A DNA stretch of 61,980 nucleotides. It comes from Pigmentiphaga sp. NML030171 (lineage in GTDB: Bacteria; Pseudomonadota; Gammaproteobacteria; Burkholderiales; Burkholderiaceae_B). The stretch spans positions 1-61,980 of the forward strand of contig NZ_NINX01000011.1 of assembly GCF_002188635.1 (NCBI RefSeq). The letters run 5' to 3'. Below, piece after piece: positions 35,887-44,420 of this stretch (position 1 is its first letter; each line of letters starts with the position of its first letter). The notes under the pieces were generated by a model. The model did no database searches, was not told where the DNA came from, and worked only from the letters and a program-made list of their open reading frames with translations. The position numbers and the translations under genes were made by a program.

Positions 35887-38179
35887 TCGCCGGCACCTCG
35901 AAGGCTTCCACCCGCGGCGCCTCGCCTTCCCACTTGCGGATCTCCACCAGCGCCGACAGCGCGCTGGGCGCCTGCGCCAGGCGCGAGGTACCCGCGTCCA
36001 GGGTCAGCACGTTGGGATTGCCATGCCGCTCCAGCGCCGCATCCAGGGGATCGAACCACGCGCCGGTGGACATGATGGCCACGCCGCGCATCACGTCGTC
36101 CTGCACGGAGGCCGCCGCGATGCAGGCGCCGCGGTCGTTGTAGACCCTGACGAGGTCGCCGTCCCGGATCCCGCGCGCCGCCGCGTCCTCGGCCGCCATC
36201 CGCACGCGCTCGCGCCCGTGCAGCTTGTTGGCGGTGGACACAATGCCGGCGTCCAGCTGCGAGTGCAGCTTGTCGCCCGGCTGCGATGTGACCAGGTGCA
36301 GCGGAAAGCGCGCGGCCAGGTCCGCGCCCAGCCATTCGGCCGGCGGCACCCAGGCCGGATGGGGCGGGCAGTCGTCGTAGCCGAAGCCGGCGATGCGCTC
36401 GGAATAGATTTCTATGCGGCCCGACGGCGTCTTGAGCGGATGGGCGGCGGGATCGCGGCGGAACTCCTCGAACAGCACGAACTCGCGCGTCGGCTCGGGC
36501 AGTTCCAGGTGTCCCGCGCGCCAGAAGTCCTCGAAACCGGGCGCCTCGAATCCCGCCTCGCGCCACCCCGCGGCCATGCCGTCATAGATGTGGCGTATCC
36601 ACTGGAACTCGTCGCGGCCGCCGGTGAAGGCCTGCTCGTAGCCGCCCATGGCGGCCAGCTCGCGATAGATGTCGAAGTCGTTGCGGCTTTGCGCATGCGG
36701 CGCCAGCGCCTGATGCATGGCCAGCACGAAGCGGTCGCGCGAGGAACCGCCGATGTCGTTGCGCTCGAGCGTGGTGGTGGCCGGCAGCACGATGTCGGCG
36801 CGGCGCGCGGTGGGCGTCCACCAGCTGTCGTGCACGACGATGGTCTGGGGCTTGCTCCAGGCGCGCACCAGGCGGTTCAGGTCCTGGTGGTGATGGAAGG
36901 GATTACCGCCCGCCCAGTAGATCATCTGGATGTCGGGGTAGACGTCCTTGCGGCCGTTGAACTCGAAAGGCTCGCCGGGCTGCAGCAGCATGTCGGCGAT
37001 GCGCGCCACGGGAATCGAGCGGCCGATGGGGTTCGCTCCCGAGGACATCTCGGGCGAGGCCGCGGCCGGCCGCGGATTGCCCACGCCGTTCATGGAACCG
37101 TGGCCGAACGCGAAGCCGCCGCCGGGCAGGCCGATCTGCCCCAGCGCCGCCGCCAGCGCGATCGCCGCCCAATAGGGTTGCTCGCCGCGGTGCGCCCGCT
37201 GCAGCGACCAGGTGCAGGTCAGCATGGTGCGCGTGTCGGCCGCGCGCCGCGCCAGGGCGCGTATGTCGGCCGCCGGCACGCCGCACAGCTCCTGCGCCCA
37301 CTCGGGACTCTTGGCCTGGCCGTCGGCCCTGCCCAGCACGTAGTCGGCGAAGCGGTCGAAGCCGGCGCAATGGGTCTGCACGAAATCGGCGGCGTGCCGG
37401 CCCTCGGCCAACAGCACGTGCACCATGGCCAGCATCAGGGCGGCATCCGTGTTGGGCCGGATGGGGATCCAGCGCGCATCGATGCCTTCCGGCACGTCCG
37501 CCCGGGTGGGGCTGACGACCACGAATTCGACGCCCGCTTCCCTGGCGCGCGCCAGCCAGCGCGGCGTGGAATGCTCGCCGGCGCCGCCCGAGGTGATCTG
37601 GGTATTGCGCAGCGGTATCCCGCCGAAGGCCACGAGCAGCCGCGTGTGCGCGGCCACGCTGTTCCAGTCGGTGACCCGCCCGGTGACCGGCGAATAGGTG
37701 CCGATGATGTGCGGCAGCAGGAATTGCGCCGCGCCCCAGCTGTAGTTGCCGGCCTGGTTGACGCAGCCACCGCCCGCGTTCAGGAAACGGTGGGTCTGCG
37801 TGCGCGCATGGTGCAGGCGGCCGGCCGAGGACCAGCCGTACGATCCGCCGAAGATCGACGCATCGCCATGCGTGGTCCGGATGCGCGCCAGTTCGTCGGC
37901 CACGAGCTTCAGGGCTACGTCCCATTCCACTTCCACGAACCGGTCGCCGCCACGCGCGCTGCGATCGGCGCGTTCGCGGTCGCGCAGCCATCCCTCGCGC
38001 ACGGCGGGGCGGGCGATGCGCAAGGGCGAGTGGACCATGCCGGGCATGGACCGCAGGATGGGCGACGGGGCCGGATCGAGCGCGAACGGCTCGCAGGCCT
38101 GCAGGCGACCGTCGGCGACGACGGCGGTGAAGGCGCCCCAGTGGGACAGGGACGGAAAGCGTTTGACATCTACGGCCAT
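35867..38179 (-). CDS. Molybdopterin-dependent sulfoxide reductase (BisC/DMSO reductase family)
   Basis: 770-residue molybdenum enzyme. The Mo-ligand serine is S118 in GGSYGWSSAGRLHHA, as in biotin sulfoxide and DMSO/TMAO reductases, and no N-terminal Fe-S cysteine motif is present. Cofactor blocks are IPLRNTQITSGGAGEHS, MIYWAGGNPFHHHQDLNR and DIVLPATTTLERND. There is no Tat signal peptide, so the protein should be cytoplasmic like E. coli BisC, which reduces biotin sulfoxide and free methionine sulfoxide. It may supply methionine-type repair near metC, but the Lrp gene is between. BisC is the best name; substrate untested. Confidence 0.88.
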   Translation of the reverse strand: MAVDVKRFPSLSHWGAFTAVVADGRLQACEPFALDPAPSPILRSMPGMVHSPLRIARPAVREGWLRDRERADRSARGGDRFVEVEWDVALKLVADELARIRTTHGDASIFGGSYGWSSAGRLHHARTQTHRFLNAGGGCVNQAGNYSWGAAQFLLPHIIGTYSPVTGRVTDWNSVAAHTRLLVAFGGIPLRNTQITSGGAGEHSTPRWLARAREAGVEFVVVSPTRADVPEGIDARWIPIRPNTDAALMLAMVHVLLAEGRHAADFVQTHCAGFDRFADYVLGRADGQAKSPEWAQELCGVPAADIRALARRAADTRTMLTCTWSLQRAHRGEQPYWAAIALAAALGQIGLPGGGFAFGHGSMNGVGNPRPAAASPEMSSGANPIGRSIPVARIADMLLQPGEPFEFNGRKDVYPDIQMIYWAGGNPFHHHQDLNRLVRAWSKPQTIVVHDSWWTPTARRADIVLPATTTLERNDIGGSSRDRFVLAMHQALAPHAQSRNDFDIYRELAAMGGYEQAFTGGRDEFQWIRHIYDGMAAGWREAGFEAPGFEDFWRAGHLELPEPTREFVLFEEFRRDPAAHPLKTPSGRIEIYSERIAGFGYDDCPPHPAWVPPAEWLGADLAARFPLHLVTSQPGDKLHSQLDAGIVSTANKLHGRERVRMAAEDAAARGIRDGDLVRVYNDRGACIAAASVQDDVMRGVAIMSTGAWFDPLDAALERHGNPNVLTLDAGTSRLAQAPSALSALVEIRKWEGEAPRVEAFEVPAISVQAA

Positions 38180-38195
38180 GGCGGTCTCGGCAGGA

Positions 38196-38654
38196 TCAAG
38201 CGTAGTCCAACGGCAGCGCCGTCGTGTATTTCAGTTCTTCCATCGCGAAACTCGAGCTGACGTCGAAGAGTTCCACGACCTGTATGAGTTTCTTGTACAC
38301 CATATCGAAGCCCTGGATGTCCGGAACCACGACCTTGAGCAGGTAATCGATCTCGCCGCTCATCCGGTAGAACTCGACCACCTCGGGCATGTCGCGCACC
38401 CCGGCGGCGAATTTCTGCAGCCATTGCAGGTCGTGGTGGTTGGTCTTGACGGCCACGAACACGGTCACTCCCACGCCCAGCTTGCGGTTGTCGAGCAGGC
38501 ACACCTGCTTGCGGATCACACCCTCCTGCGTCAGACGCTGGATGCGTTTCCAGCACGCGGTGGGGGACAGGCTGACCCGCTCGGCGATCTCGTTGACCGA
38601 GAGCGTGGCGTCTTCCTGGAGGATAGAAAGAATATTGCTGTCTTTTTTATCCAT
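38196..38654 (-). CDS. Lrp/AsnC-family transcriptional regulator
   Basis: 152 residues: N-terminal HTH (DSNILSILQEDATLSVNEIA, then VSLSPTACWKRIQRLTQEGV) and a C-terminal RAM ligand-binding domain (VVEFYRMSGEIDYLLKVVV). Lrp-type proteins sense amino acids and form octameric complexes that wrap DNA. It is divergent from metC and upstream of a D-amino-acid dehydrogenase gene, a typical Lrp target, so local control is likely. The 183-base gap contains the inverted repeat TTGACA-N6-TGTCAA and long A/T stretches. Confidence 0.93.
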   Translation of the reverse strand: MDKKDSNILSILQEDATLSVNEIAERVSLSPTACWKRIQRLTQEGVIRKQVCLLDNRKLGVGVTVFVAVKTNHHDLQWLQKFAAGVRDMPEVVEFYRMSGEIDYLLKVVVPDIQGFDMVYKKLIQVVELFDVSSSFAMEELKYTTALPLDYA

Positions 38655-38706
38655 GGGGAATCAATCACTATTCTAGAGATTGGAGGATAAATAATTTTCC
38701 CATTTT

Positions 38707-38724
38707 TTGACAAACCGGTGTCAA
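38707..38724. promoter_or_regulatory. Inverted repeat TTGACA-N6-TGTCAA in the lrp/metC gap
   Basis: Each arm is a consensus -35 hexamer, one facing metC and one facing the Lrp gene. Matching -10 boxes at normal spacing are poor on the plus strand; on the minus strand TTGTCA...17...TTATCC is possible. It may be a shared operator-promoter of divergent genes. Confidence 0.45.
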
Positions 38725-38837
38725 TAAGGAAAAAAATTTAATCCCCTTCCCCCCTACACTTTCTCCATGCCCGACCGTATCGCGGATGGGGTTCGGCGCC
38801 GCCGGCGCCGTCTGTGCATTCGAGGACAAACGCAGCA

Positions 38838-40040
38838 ATGAAAGAGAAGACCAGGCTGGTTACCGCCGGCAGGCATCCCGAGCGTTTCGCCGGGCTCGTG
38901 AATACCCCGATCTTCCGCGGATCGACCATTCTTCACGGGTCGATGGCCGAATGGGAGGAAAAGAAGAAGCGGCGCGCCGCCGACGAGCCGGGCGCCACCA
39001 CCTATGGCCGCTTCGGCACGCCCACCCACCACGCGCTGGAAGAAGCCATCGCCGAACTGGAAGGCGGCCACCGTTCGCAGGTGTTCCCGTCGGGGCTGGC
39101 GGCCTGCGCCACCGCGCTGACCGCCCTGCTGGCCGCCGGCGACCACGTGCTGCTGACCGACAGCGCCTATTCCCCCACGCGCACCTTCCTGACCCGCGTG
39201 CTGGGCCGTTTCGGCGTGGAAGTGACCATCTACGACCCGACCTCGGGCGGCGGCATCGAAGCCAGCATGCGGCCCAACACCCGCGTGGTCTACGTCGAGT
39301 CGCCCGGATCCGAGACCTTCGAGATCCAGGACATCCCCGCCATCGCGGCCGTGGCCCATCGCCACGGCGCCAAGGTGGTCATGGACAACACCTGGGGCAC
39401 GCCGCTGTTCTTCAAGCCCTTCCAGCACGGCGTGGACGTCTCCATCCAGGCCGCGACCAAGTACATCGTCGGCCACTCCGACGCCATGCTGGGCATCGTC
39501 ACCTGCACCGAGGAAACCTGGCCGCTGATCAAGCGCACCACCCAGGACCTGGGCCAGACCGCCGGCCCCGACGACGTCTATCTCGCGCTGCGCGGCCTGC
39601 GCACCATGAACGTGCGCCTGCAGCAGCACTGGAAGTCGGGCGTCGAGGTGGCTTCGTGGCTGGAGACCCGGCCCGAGGTGGAAAAGGTGCTGCACCCCGC
39701 GCTGCCCAGCCATCCCGGCCACGCGCTGTGGAAACGCGACTTCCTGGGCGCCGCCGGACTGTTCGCGGTGGTGCTCAAGCCCGCATCGCCGGCCGCGGTG
39801 GAAGCCTTCATCGACAGCCTGCAGTTGTTCGGCATCGGCGTATCGTGGGGCGGCTACGAAAGCCTGGTCATCCCCTTCAACCCGTCGGGCGACCGCGTCA
39901 CCGCCAAGTGGCCGTACACCGGCCAGGCGCTGCGGCTGCACGTCGGGCTGGAGGACCCGGCCGACCTGATCGCCGACCTCGAAGGCGGCTTCGCCGCGCT
40001 GGCCGAAATCGATTCGGCCCCCGTCGCGCGCCGGGCCTGA
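38838..40040 (+). CDS. metC: Cystathionine beta-lyase MetC
   Basis: PLP enzyme of the Cys/Met metabolism family that splits cystathionine to homocysteine, pyruvate and ammonia. 400 residues; PLP lysine K208 in SIQAATKYIVGHSDAMLG, with SGLAACATAL near 86 and VVMDNTWGTPLF at 180-191 carrying the PLP-contacting Asp. The start at 38838 fits the family; a GTG eight codons upstream is possible. The Bordetella avium beta-cystathionase has been described as an osteotoxin. First gene on this strand after the divergent Lrp; a DapA-family gene follows 82 bases later. Confidence 0.92.
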   Translation: MKEKTRLVTAGRHPERFAGLVNTPIFRGSTILHGSMAEWEEKKKRRAADEPGATTYGRFGTPTHHALEEAIAELEGGHRSQVFPSGLAACATALTALLAAGDHVLLTDSAYSPTRTFLTRVLGRFGVEVTIYDPTSGGGIEASMRPNTRVVYVESPGSETFEIQDIPAIAAVAHRHGAKVVMDNTWGTPLFFKPFQHGVDVSIQAATKYIVGHSDAMLGIVTCTEETWPLIKRTTQDLGQTAGPDDVYLALRGLRTMNVRLQQHWKSGVEVASWLETRPEVEKVLHPALPSHPGHALWKRDFLGAAGLFAVVLKPASPAAVEAFIDSLQLFGIGVSWGGYESLVIPFNPSGDRVTAKWPYTGQALRLHVGLEDPADLIADLEGGFAALAEIDSAPVARRA

Positions 40041-40122
40041 CCGAGAAACCCAGGTCTCGCGCGGGGAACGAAGGTTTCCCCGCGGAGTATCATGTAACAG
40101 TTATTCAATCGGTGGAATCGCC

Positions 40123-41058
40123 ATGGCTAAGATGAAAATCGAAGGGTCGTTCGTCGCCCTGATCACTCCTTTCAATCAAGACGGCAGCGTCGATTTCGAA
40201 GGCTTCCGCACCCTGCTCAAGTTCCATGAGGACAACGGCACCTCCGCCGTGCTGATCATGGGCTCGACGGGCGAAGTCTCGATGCTGTCGCAGCAGGAGC
40301 GCCAGCAGATCATCGCCGAGACCGCCAAGATGAAGAACGGCAAGATGAAGTTCTTCTATGGCTGCACCGGCAACAACACCGACACCACCATCGACTACCT
40401 GCGCTTCGCCCACGCCAACGGCGCGGACGGCGCCATCCTGGCCGCGCCGGCCTACATCTGCGGTCCCGAGTCCGACATCGAGGATTACTTCCTGGAAGTG
40501 GCCGACGCCACCGACCTGCCGCTGGGCATCTACAACAACCCGCCGCGCGTGAAGACCGACCTGCACTGGGACAACCTGCTGCGCATCTTCAAGCATCCCA
40601 ACTACGTCGTGCACAAGGAATCGACCACCCGCGTGGGCCAGGTCGCCCAAGTGCTGCGCGCCCGCCCCGACGTGGCCGTGATGTGCTGCGACTCGCCCAA
40701 CCTGGGCCTGGTCGTCCCGACCATGAGCCTGGGCGGCCACGGCACCGCCAACATGACCGGCAACATCGCCCCGGCCGAGATCGCGACGATCTCCAAGCCC
40801 TGGAAGACGCCGGAAGTGTCCGAGAGCTTCCGCGACATGTACCTGCACATGCTGCCCATGCTGCACTTCTCGTACTCCGCCATCAACCCGGTGGCGATCA
40901 AGTCGCTGATGAAGGCCGTGGGCCTGCCCGCCGGCGACCTGCGCAGGCCGCTCAAGGGTCTGGCGCCCGAGGCGCTGCAGAAGGGCCTGCGCGTGGTGCG
41001 CGAGTTGGAGCTCGACAAGAAATACGGCTGGAGCTCGCCCGAGCTGAAGTCGGCCTGA
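40123..41058 (+). CDS. Dihydrodipicolinate synthase-family protein
   Basis: 311-residue class I aldolase-fold enzyme with K165 (VVHKESTT), Y137 (GIYNNPP) and the pyruvate-binding GSTGEVSML at 47-55, so it condenses or cleaves a pyruvate-like oxo acid. It keeps more DapA features than the other copy at 20625, including an Arg shortly after the Tyr, but lysine biosynthesis genes are absent, and a catabolic role (oxo-acid aldolase or deaminase of the pyrroline carboxylate type) is as likely. Followed after 16 bases by an SDR gene. Confidence 0.87.
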   Translation: MAKMKIEGSFVALITPFNQDGSVDFEGFRTLLKFHEDNGTSAVLIMGSTGEVSMLSQQERQQIIAETAKMKNGKMKFFYGCTGNNTDTTIDYLRFAHANGADGAILAAPAYICGPESDIEDYFLEVADATDLPLGIYNNPPRVKTDLHWDNLLRIFKHPNYVVHKESTTRVGQVAQVLRARPDVAVMCCDSPNLGLVVPTMSLGGHGTANMTGNIAPAEIATISKPWKTPEVSESFRDMYLHMLPMLHFSYSAINPVAIKSLMKAVGLPAGDLRRPLKGLAPEALQKGLRVVRELELDKKYGWSSPELKSA

Positions 41059-41074
41059 CGGACGGACGCGACTC

Positions 41075-41854
41075 ATGGACCTCGGCATCCAAGGCAGGAG
41101 CGCGCTGGTATTCGGCGGCAGCCGCGGCATGGGGCGCGCCTGCGCGCACCAGTTGTCGCAAGAGGGCGTGCTCGTGACCATCGCGGCGCGCACCCAGGCC
41201 ACGCTCGAGAAGGCGGCGGCGGAGATCACCGCGCAGACCGGCACGCCGGTACGCTACGTGGTCGCCAACATCACCACCGAAGCGGGACGCGACGCGGCGC
41301 TGGCCGCCTGTCCCGCGCCGGACATCCTGGTCAACAATGCCGACGGTCCCGAGCCCGGCGATTTCCGCAAGTGGACGCTGGACGACTGGCACCAGGCGCT
41401 GGACTCGATGATGCTGGGTCCGATCGAGATGATCCGCCGCACGGTGGATGGCATGGTCGAACGCAAGTTCGGCCGCATCGTCAACATCGTGTCGCGCAGC
41501 GTGAAGACGCCGCAGATCGAGCTGGGCCTGTCCAACGGTGCGCGCTCGGGCCTGGTGGGCTTCGTGGCGGGACTGGCGCGCCAGACCGTGCGCCACAACG
41601 TCACGATCAACAACCTGCTGCCGGGCGTGTTCGCCACCGACGCCCAGCGCCGCCACATCGAGGGCATGCTGGAGGACACCGGCAAGACCTTCGACCAGTT
41701 GTGGGAAGAACGCGGCAGCAACAACCCCGCCGGCCGCTATGGGCGCGCCGAGGAACTGGGTGCGCTGTGCGCCTTCGTGTGCTCGGCGCACACGGGCTAC
41801 ATCACCGGCCAAAGCCTCCTGATCGATGGCGGCGGCTACCCGGGCACGTTCTGA
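41075..41854 (+). CDS. SDR-family protein with substituted catalytic Tyr/Lys
   Basis: Short-chain dehydrogenase fold of 259 residues: nucleotide motif FGGSRGMGRA (13-22), the NNAG equivalent VNNADGP, and the final TGQSLLIDGGGYPG. The catalytic Ser is S140, but the YxxxK pair reads S153 and R157 (LSNGARSGL). The nucleotide site looks intact, so it may be a pseudo-enzyme subunit, a dehydrogenase with other acid-base residues, or a member of a known atypical SDR group. Spacing to the DapA-family gene is 16 bases, suggesting joint transcription. A 196-base gap with A/T-rich inverted repeats follows. Confidence 0.88.
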   Translation: MDLGIQGRSALVFGGSRGMGRACAHQLSQEGVLVTIAARTQATLEKAAAEITAQTGTPVRYVVANITTEAGRDAALAACPAPDILVNNADGPEPGDFRKWTLDDWHQALDSMMLGPIEMIRRTVDGMVERKFGRIVNIVSRSVKTPQIELGLSNGARSGLVGFVAGLARQTVRHNVTINNLLPGVFATDAQRRHIEGMLEDTGKTFDQLWEERGSNNPAGRYGRAEELGALCAFVCSAHTGYITGQSLLIDGGGYPGTF

Positions 41855-42050
41855 CGGGCACCTGGACAGCGATCCGGGAACAAGAAGGAAAACAGGAGAA
41901 CAACAAGGCGTCCGCGCCGTCCCGCTTGCGGAACGGCCCAGGATGCGCGGGCTCCGGCCCACCCCTTCGGGGGACGGCTGGCGCATTTTCTAATAACCGA
42001 AAAATATATAGAAAACGGAGACAATTCTGTTTTTCGAATATGGGGAAATC

Positions 42051-43055
42051 ATGAACCGCACGACCCGCCGCTCTTTCCTGCACACCTCCCTGGCCGTCGC
42101 CGGCCTGGCCGGTGCCGCAGCCCTGGCCAGCCCTGCCCATGCGCAGGGCGATTATCCGTCCCGTCCGATCACCATCGTCGTCCCGCACGCCCCTGGCGGC
42201 GCGGTCGACAACACGGCGCGCCTGTTCGCCGACAAGCTCAGGGACGAGCTCAAGCAGTCGATCGTGGTCGAGAACCGCGCCGGCGCGTCGGGCATGATCG
42301 GCGCCGCCTATGTCGCGCGCGCGGAACCGGACGGCTACACGCTGTACTTCAATGCCTCGATCCACGCCATCAATCCGCTGCTGTACAAGAAGAACATCAA
42401 GTTCGACGCGGTCAAGGACTTCGCCCCCGTCAGCATGCTGGCCCAGGGCGCGCTGATCTTCAGCGTCCATCCCTCGGTCCCGGCCCACAACGTGCAGGAG
42501 TTCGTCTCCGTCCTGAAGGCCAACCCCACCAAGTACACCTTCGTGACCAGCGGCTTCGGCTCGGCCGGCCACCTCGGCGCCGCGCAGTTCCTGCACGAGG
42601 CCCACCTGACGGGCGACATCCCCATCGTGCTGTACAAGGGCGCCGCCCCGGCGCTGCAGGATCTGGTGGGCGGCCAGGTGTCGGCCATGATGGATCCCAT
42701 GCTGTCGTCGCTGCCGCACGTGAAGGCCGGCAAGCTGCGCGCCCTGGCCGTGACCGGCCGCGAACGCAGCCCGCTGCTGCCCGACGTGCCCACCATGCGC
42801 GAATCCGGCTTCAAGGACTTCGAGTTCTACTCCTGGTATGGCCTGTGGGCGCCCGCCAAGGTGCCGGCCCCCATCCTGAAGAAGCTGGACGCCGCCACGG
42901 CCAAGATCATGGCGTCGCCCGACATGAAGGAACGCCTGTCGTCGCTGGGCTTCGAATCGGCCTACAAGAATTCGGCCGACTTCGCCAAGTACATCGACTC
43001 GGAGATGGCGCGCTACCAGAAGATCATCGACGCGGCCAAGATCACGGTCGAATAA
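42051..43055 (+). CDS. Bug-family substrate-binding protein with Tat-type signal
   Basis: 334-residue receptor. Its signal begins MNRTTRRSFLHTSLAVAGLA, a good twin-arginine motif (RRSFL) with an AHA-Q cleavage site; most Bug proteins use Sec. Bug blocks ITIVVPHAPGGAVDNTARLF, ENRAGASGMIGA and VLYKGAAPALQDLVGG are present. The gap before it (41855-42050) holds AT-rich sequence with arms TTTTCTA/TAGAAAA (about 41986-42015) that may be its promoter region. It is followed after 12 bases by a D-amino-acid dehydrogenase, so it may bind an amino acid or its oxo acid. Confidence 0.92.
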   Translation: MNRTTRRSFLHTSLAVAGLAGAAALASPAHAQGDYPSRPITIVVPHAPGGAVDNTARLFADKLRDELKQSIVVENRAGASGMIGAAYVARAEPDGYTLYFNASIHAINPLLYKKNIKFDAVKDFAPVSMLAQGALIFSVHPSVPAHNVQEFVSVLKANPTKYTFVTSGFGSAGHLGAAQFLHEAHLTGDIPIVLYKGAAPALQDLVGGQVSAMMDPMLSSLPHVKAGKLRALAVTGRERSPLLPDVPTMRESGFKDFEFYSWYGLWAPAKVPAPILKKLDAATAKIMASPDMKERLSSLGFESAYKNSADFAKYIDSEMARYQKIIDAAKITVE

Positions 43056-43067
43056 GCGGCAAGGTTC

Positions 43068-44327
43068 ATGAAAGTACTCGTGCTGGGCGCCGGCGTGGTC
43101 GGCGTCGCGACCGCCTACTACCTGTGGAAGGACGGTCACGAAGTCACCGTGGTCGAGCGCCAGCCCGGCCCCGGCCGGGAAACGAGCTACGGCAACGCGG
43201 GCGGATTGTGTCCCAGCTTCGCCGGCCCCTGGGCCGCGCCGGGCATGATCTCCAAGGTGCTGAAGCTGTCGGTCCAGCGCGATTCCCCCATCCGGTTCTC
43301 GCCGCTGCCCGAGCCCCGCAAGGTGGCCTGGGTGCTGCAATGGATGCGCAATTGCAATGCCGAGCGCTTCCGCGTCAACAAGCTGCGCATGCAGCGCGTG
43401 GCGCACTACAGCCTGCAATGCCTGCGCGAGATCGCCAGCGGCGAGGACCTGCCCTCGTTCGACTTCCATGAAGGCGGCACGCTGCAGATCTTCCGCACGC
43501 CCGCCGAGCTCGACCTGGGCCGCCTGTCGGCCAAGGCGCTGGAGGAATACGGCGTGCCCTGGCGCATCCTGGATGCCGCCGACATCAGCGCCCTCGAACC
43601 GGCCATGGCGCATAGCCGCGCCACGGTGGCGGGCGCGCTGCACATGCCGGCCGATGCCTCGGGCGACAGCTACAAGTTCTCGCAAGGGCTGGCCGCCTTC
43701 CTGCAGCAGCGCGGCGTGGATTTCCGCTACGGCGTGCGCATCGACGCGCTGGAGCGCGAGGGCGACGCCATCGGCGCCGTCCGCACGTCGCAGGGCCCGC
43801 TGCGCGCCGATGCCTACGTCGTCGCGCTGGGCAGCCATGCGCCGTTCCTGGTGCGGCCGCTGGGCCTGAACCTGCCGGTCTATCCGCTCAAGGGCTACTC
43901 CATCACCGTGCCCGTGTCCGACCCCGACGCGGTCCCGCGCATGGCGGTCATGGATGAGCACAACAAGATCATGATCTCGCGCCTGGGCAACCGCATACGC
44001 GCCGCCGGCATGGCCGAGCTGACCGGTTACGGGCTGGGACTGAACCCCGCGCGCAAGAAGCTGCTGGTCGACGTCGTGGGCGAATTGTTCCCGCGGGGAC
44101 TGGACTGGGACCAGGTGGAGTTCTGGGCCGGCCTGCGGCCCATGACGCCGGACGGCCCGCCCATCCTGGGCCGCACGCGCTGGAGCAACCTGTTCCTGAA
44201 CAGCGGCCATGGCTCGAACGGCTGGACGCAATCCTGCGGCACCTCCCGCATCGTGGCGGACATCGTGGCCGGCCGGCAACCCGCCATCGACCTGGACGGA
44301 CTGACGGCGGAACGTTTCCACGCCTAG
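43068..44327 (+). CDS. DadA-type D-amino-acid dehydrogenase (FAD)
   Basis: Membrane-associated FAD enzyme that oxidises D-amino acids to 2-oxo acids and passes electrons to the respiratory chain. 419 residues; the dinucleotide motif is VLVLGAGVVGVATAYYL (3-19), followed by VVERQPGPGRETSYGNAGGL with the family TSYGNAG stretch, and a C-terminal GLRPMTPDGPPILGRT and NSGHGSNGWTQSCGT. It matches DadA in length. The relation to Bug (12 bases) and to Lrp upstream suggests amino-acid catabolism. D-hydroxyproline dehydrogenases are similar and would fit with the nearby DapA-family enzyme; this alternative is open. Confidence 0.9.
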   Translation: MKVLVLGAGVVGVATAYYLWKDGHEVTVVERQPGPGRETSYGNAGGLCPSFAGPWAAPGMISKVLKLSVQRDSPIRFSPLPEPRKVAWVLQWMRNCNAERFRVNKLRMQRVAHYSLQCLREIASGEDLPSFDFHEGGTLQIFRTPAELDLGRLSAKALEEYGVPWRILDAADISALEPAMAHSRATVAGALHMPADASGDSYKFSQGLAAFLQQRGVDFRYGVRIDALEREGDAIGAVRTSQGPLRADAYVVALGSHAPFLVRPLGLNLPVYPLKGYSITVPVSDPDAVPRMAVMDEHNKIMISRLGNRIRAAGMAELTGYGLGLNPARKKLLVDVVGELFPRGLDWDQVEFWAGLRPMTPDGPPILGRTRWSNLFLNSGHGSNGWTQSCGTSRIVADIVAGRQPAIDLDGLTAERFHA

Positions 44328-44420
44328 AACCTAGGGCCGCTTACGTCTTTTACCTCGCGTAGGACACTTGGGCGCCCGCTTGTTGCATGCTATGGCCCGG
44401 CTCGTAGCGGAAGAAGCAGC

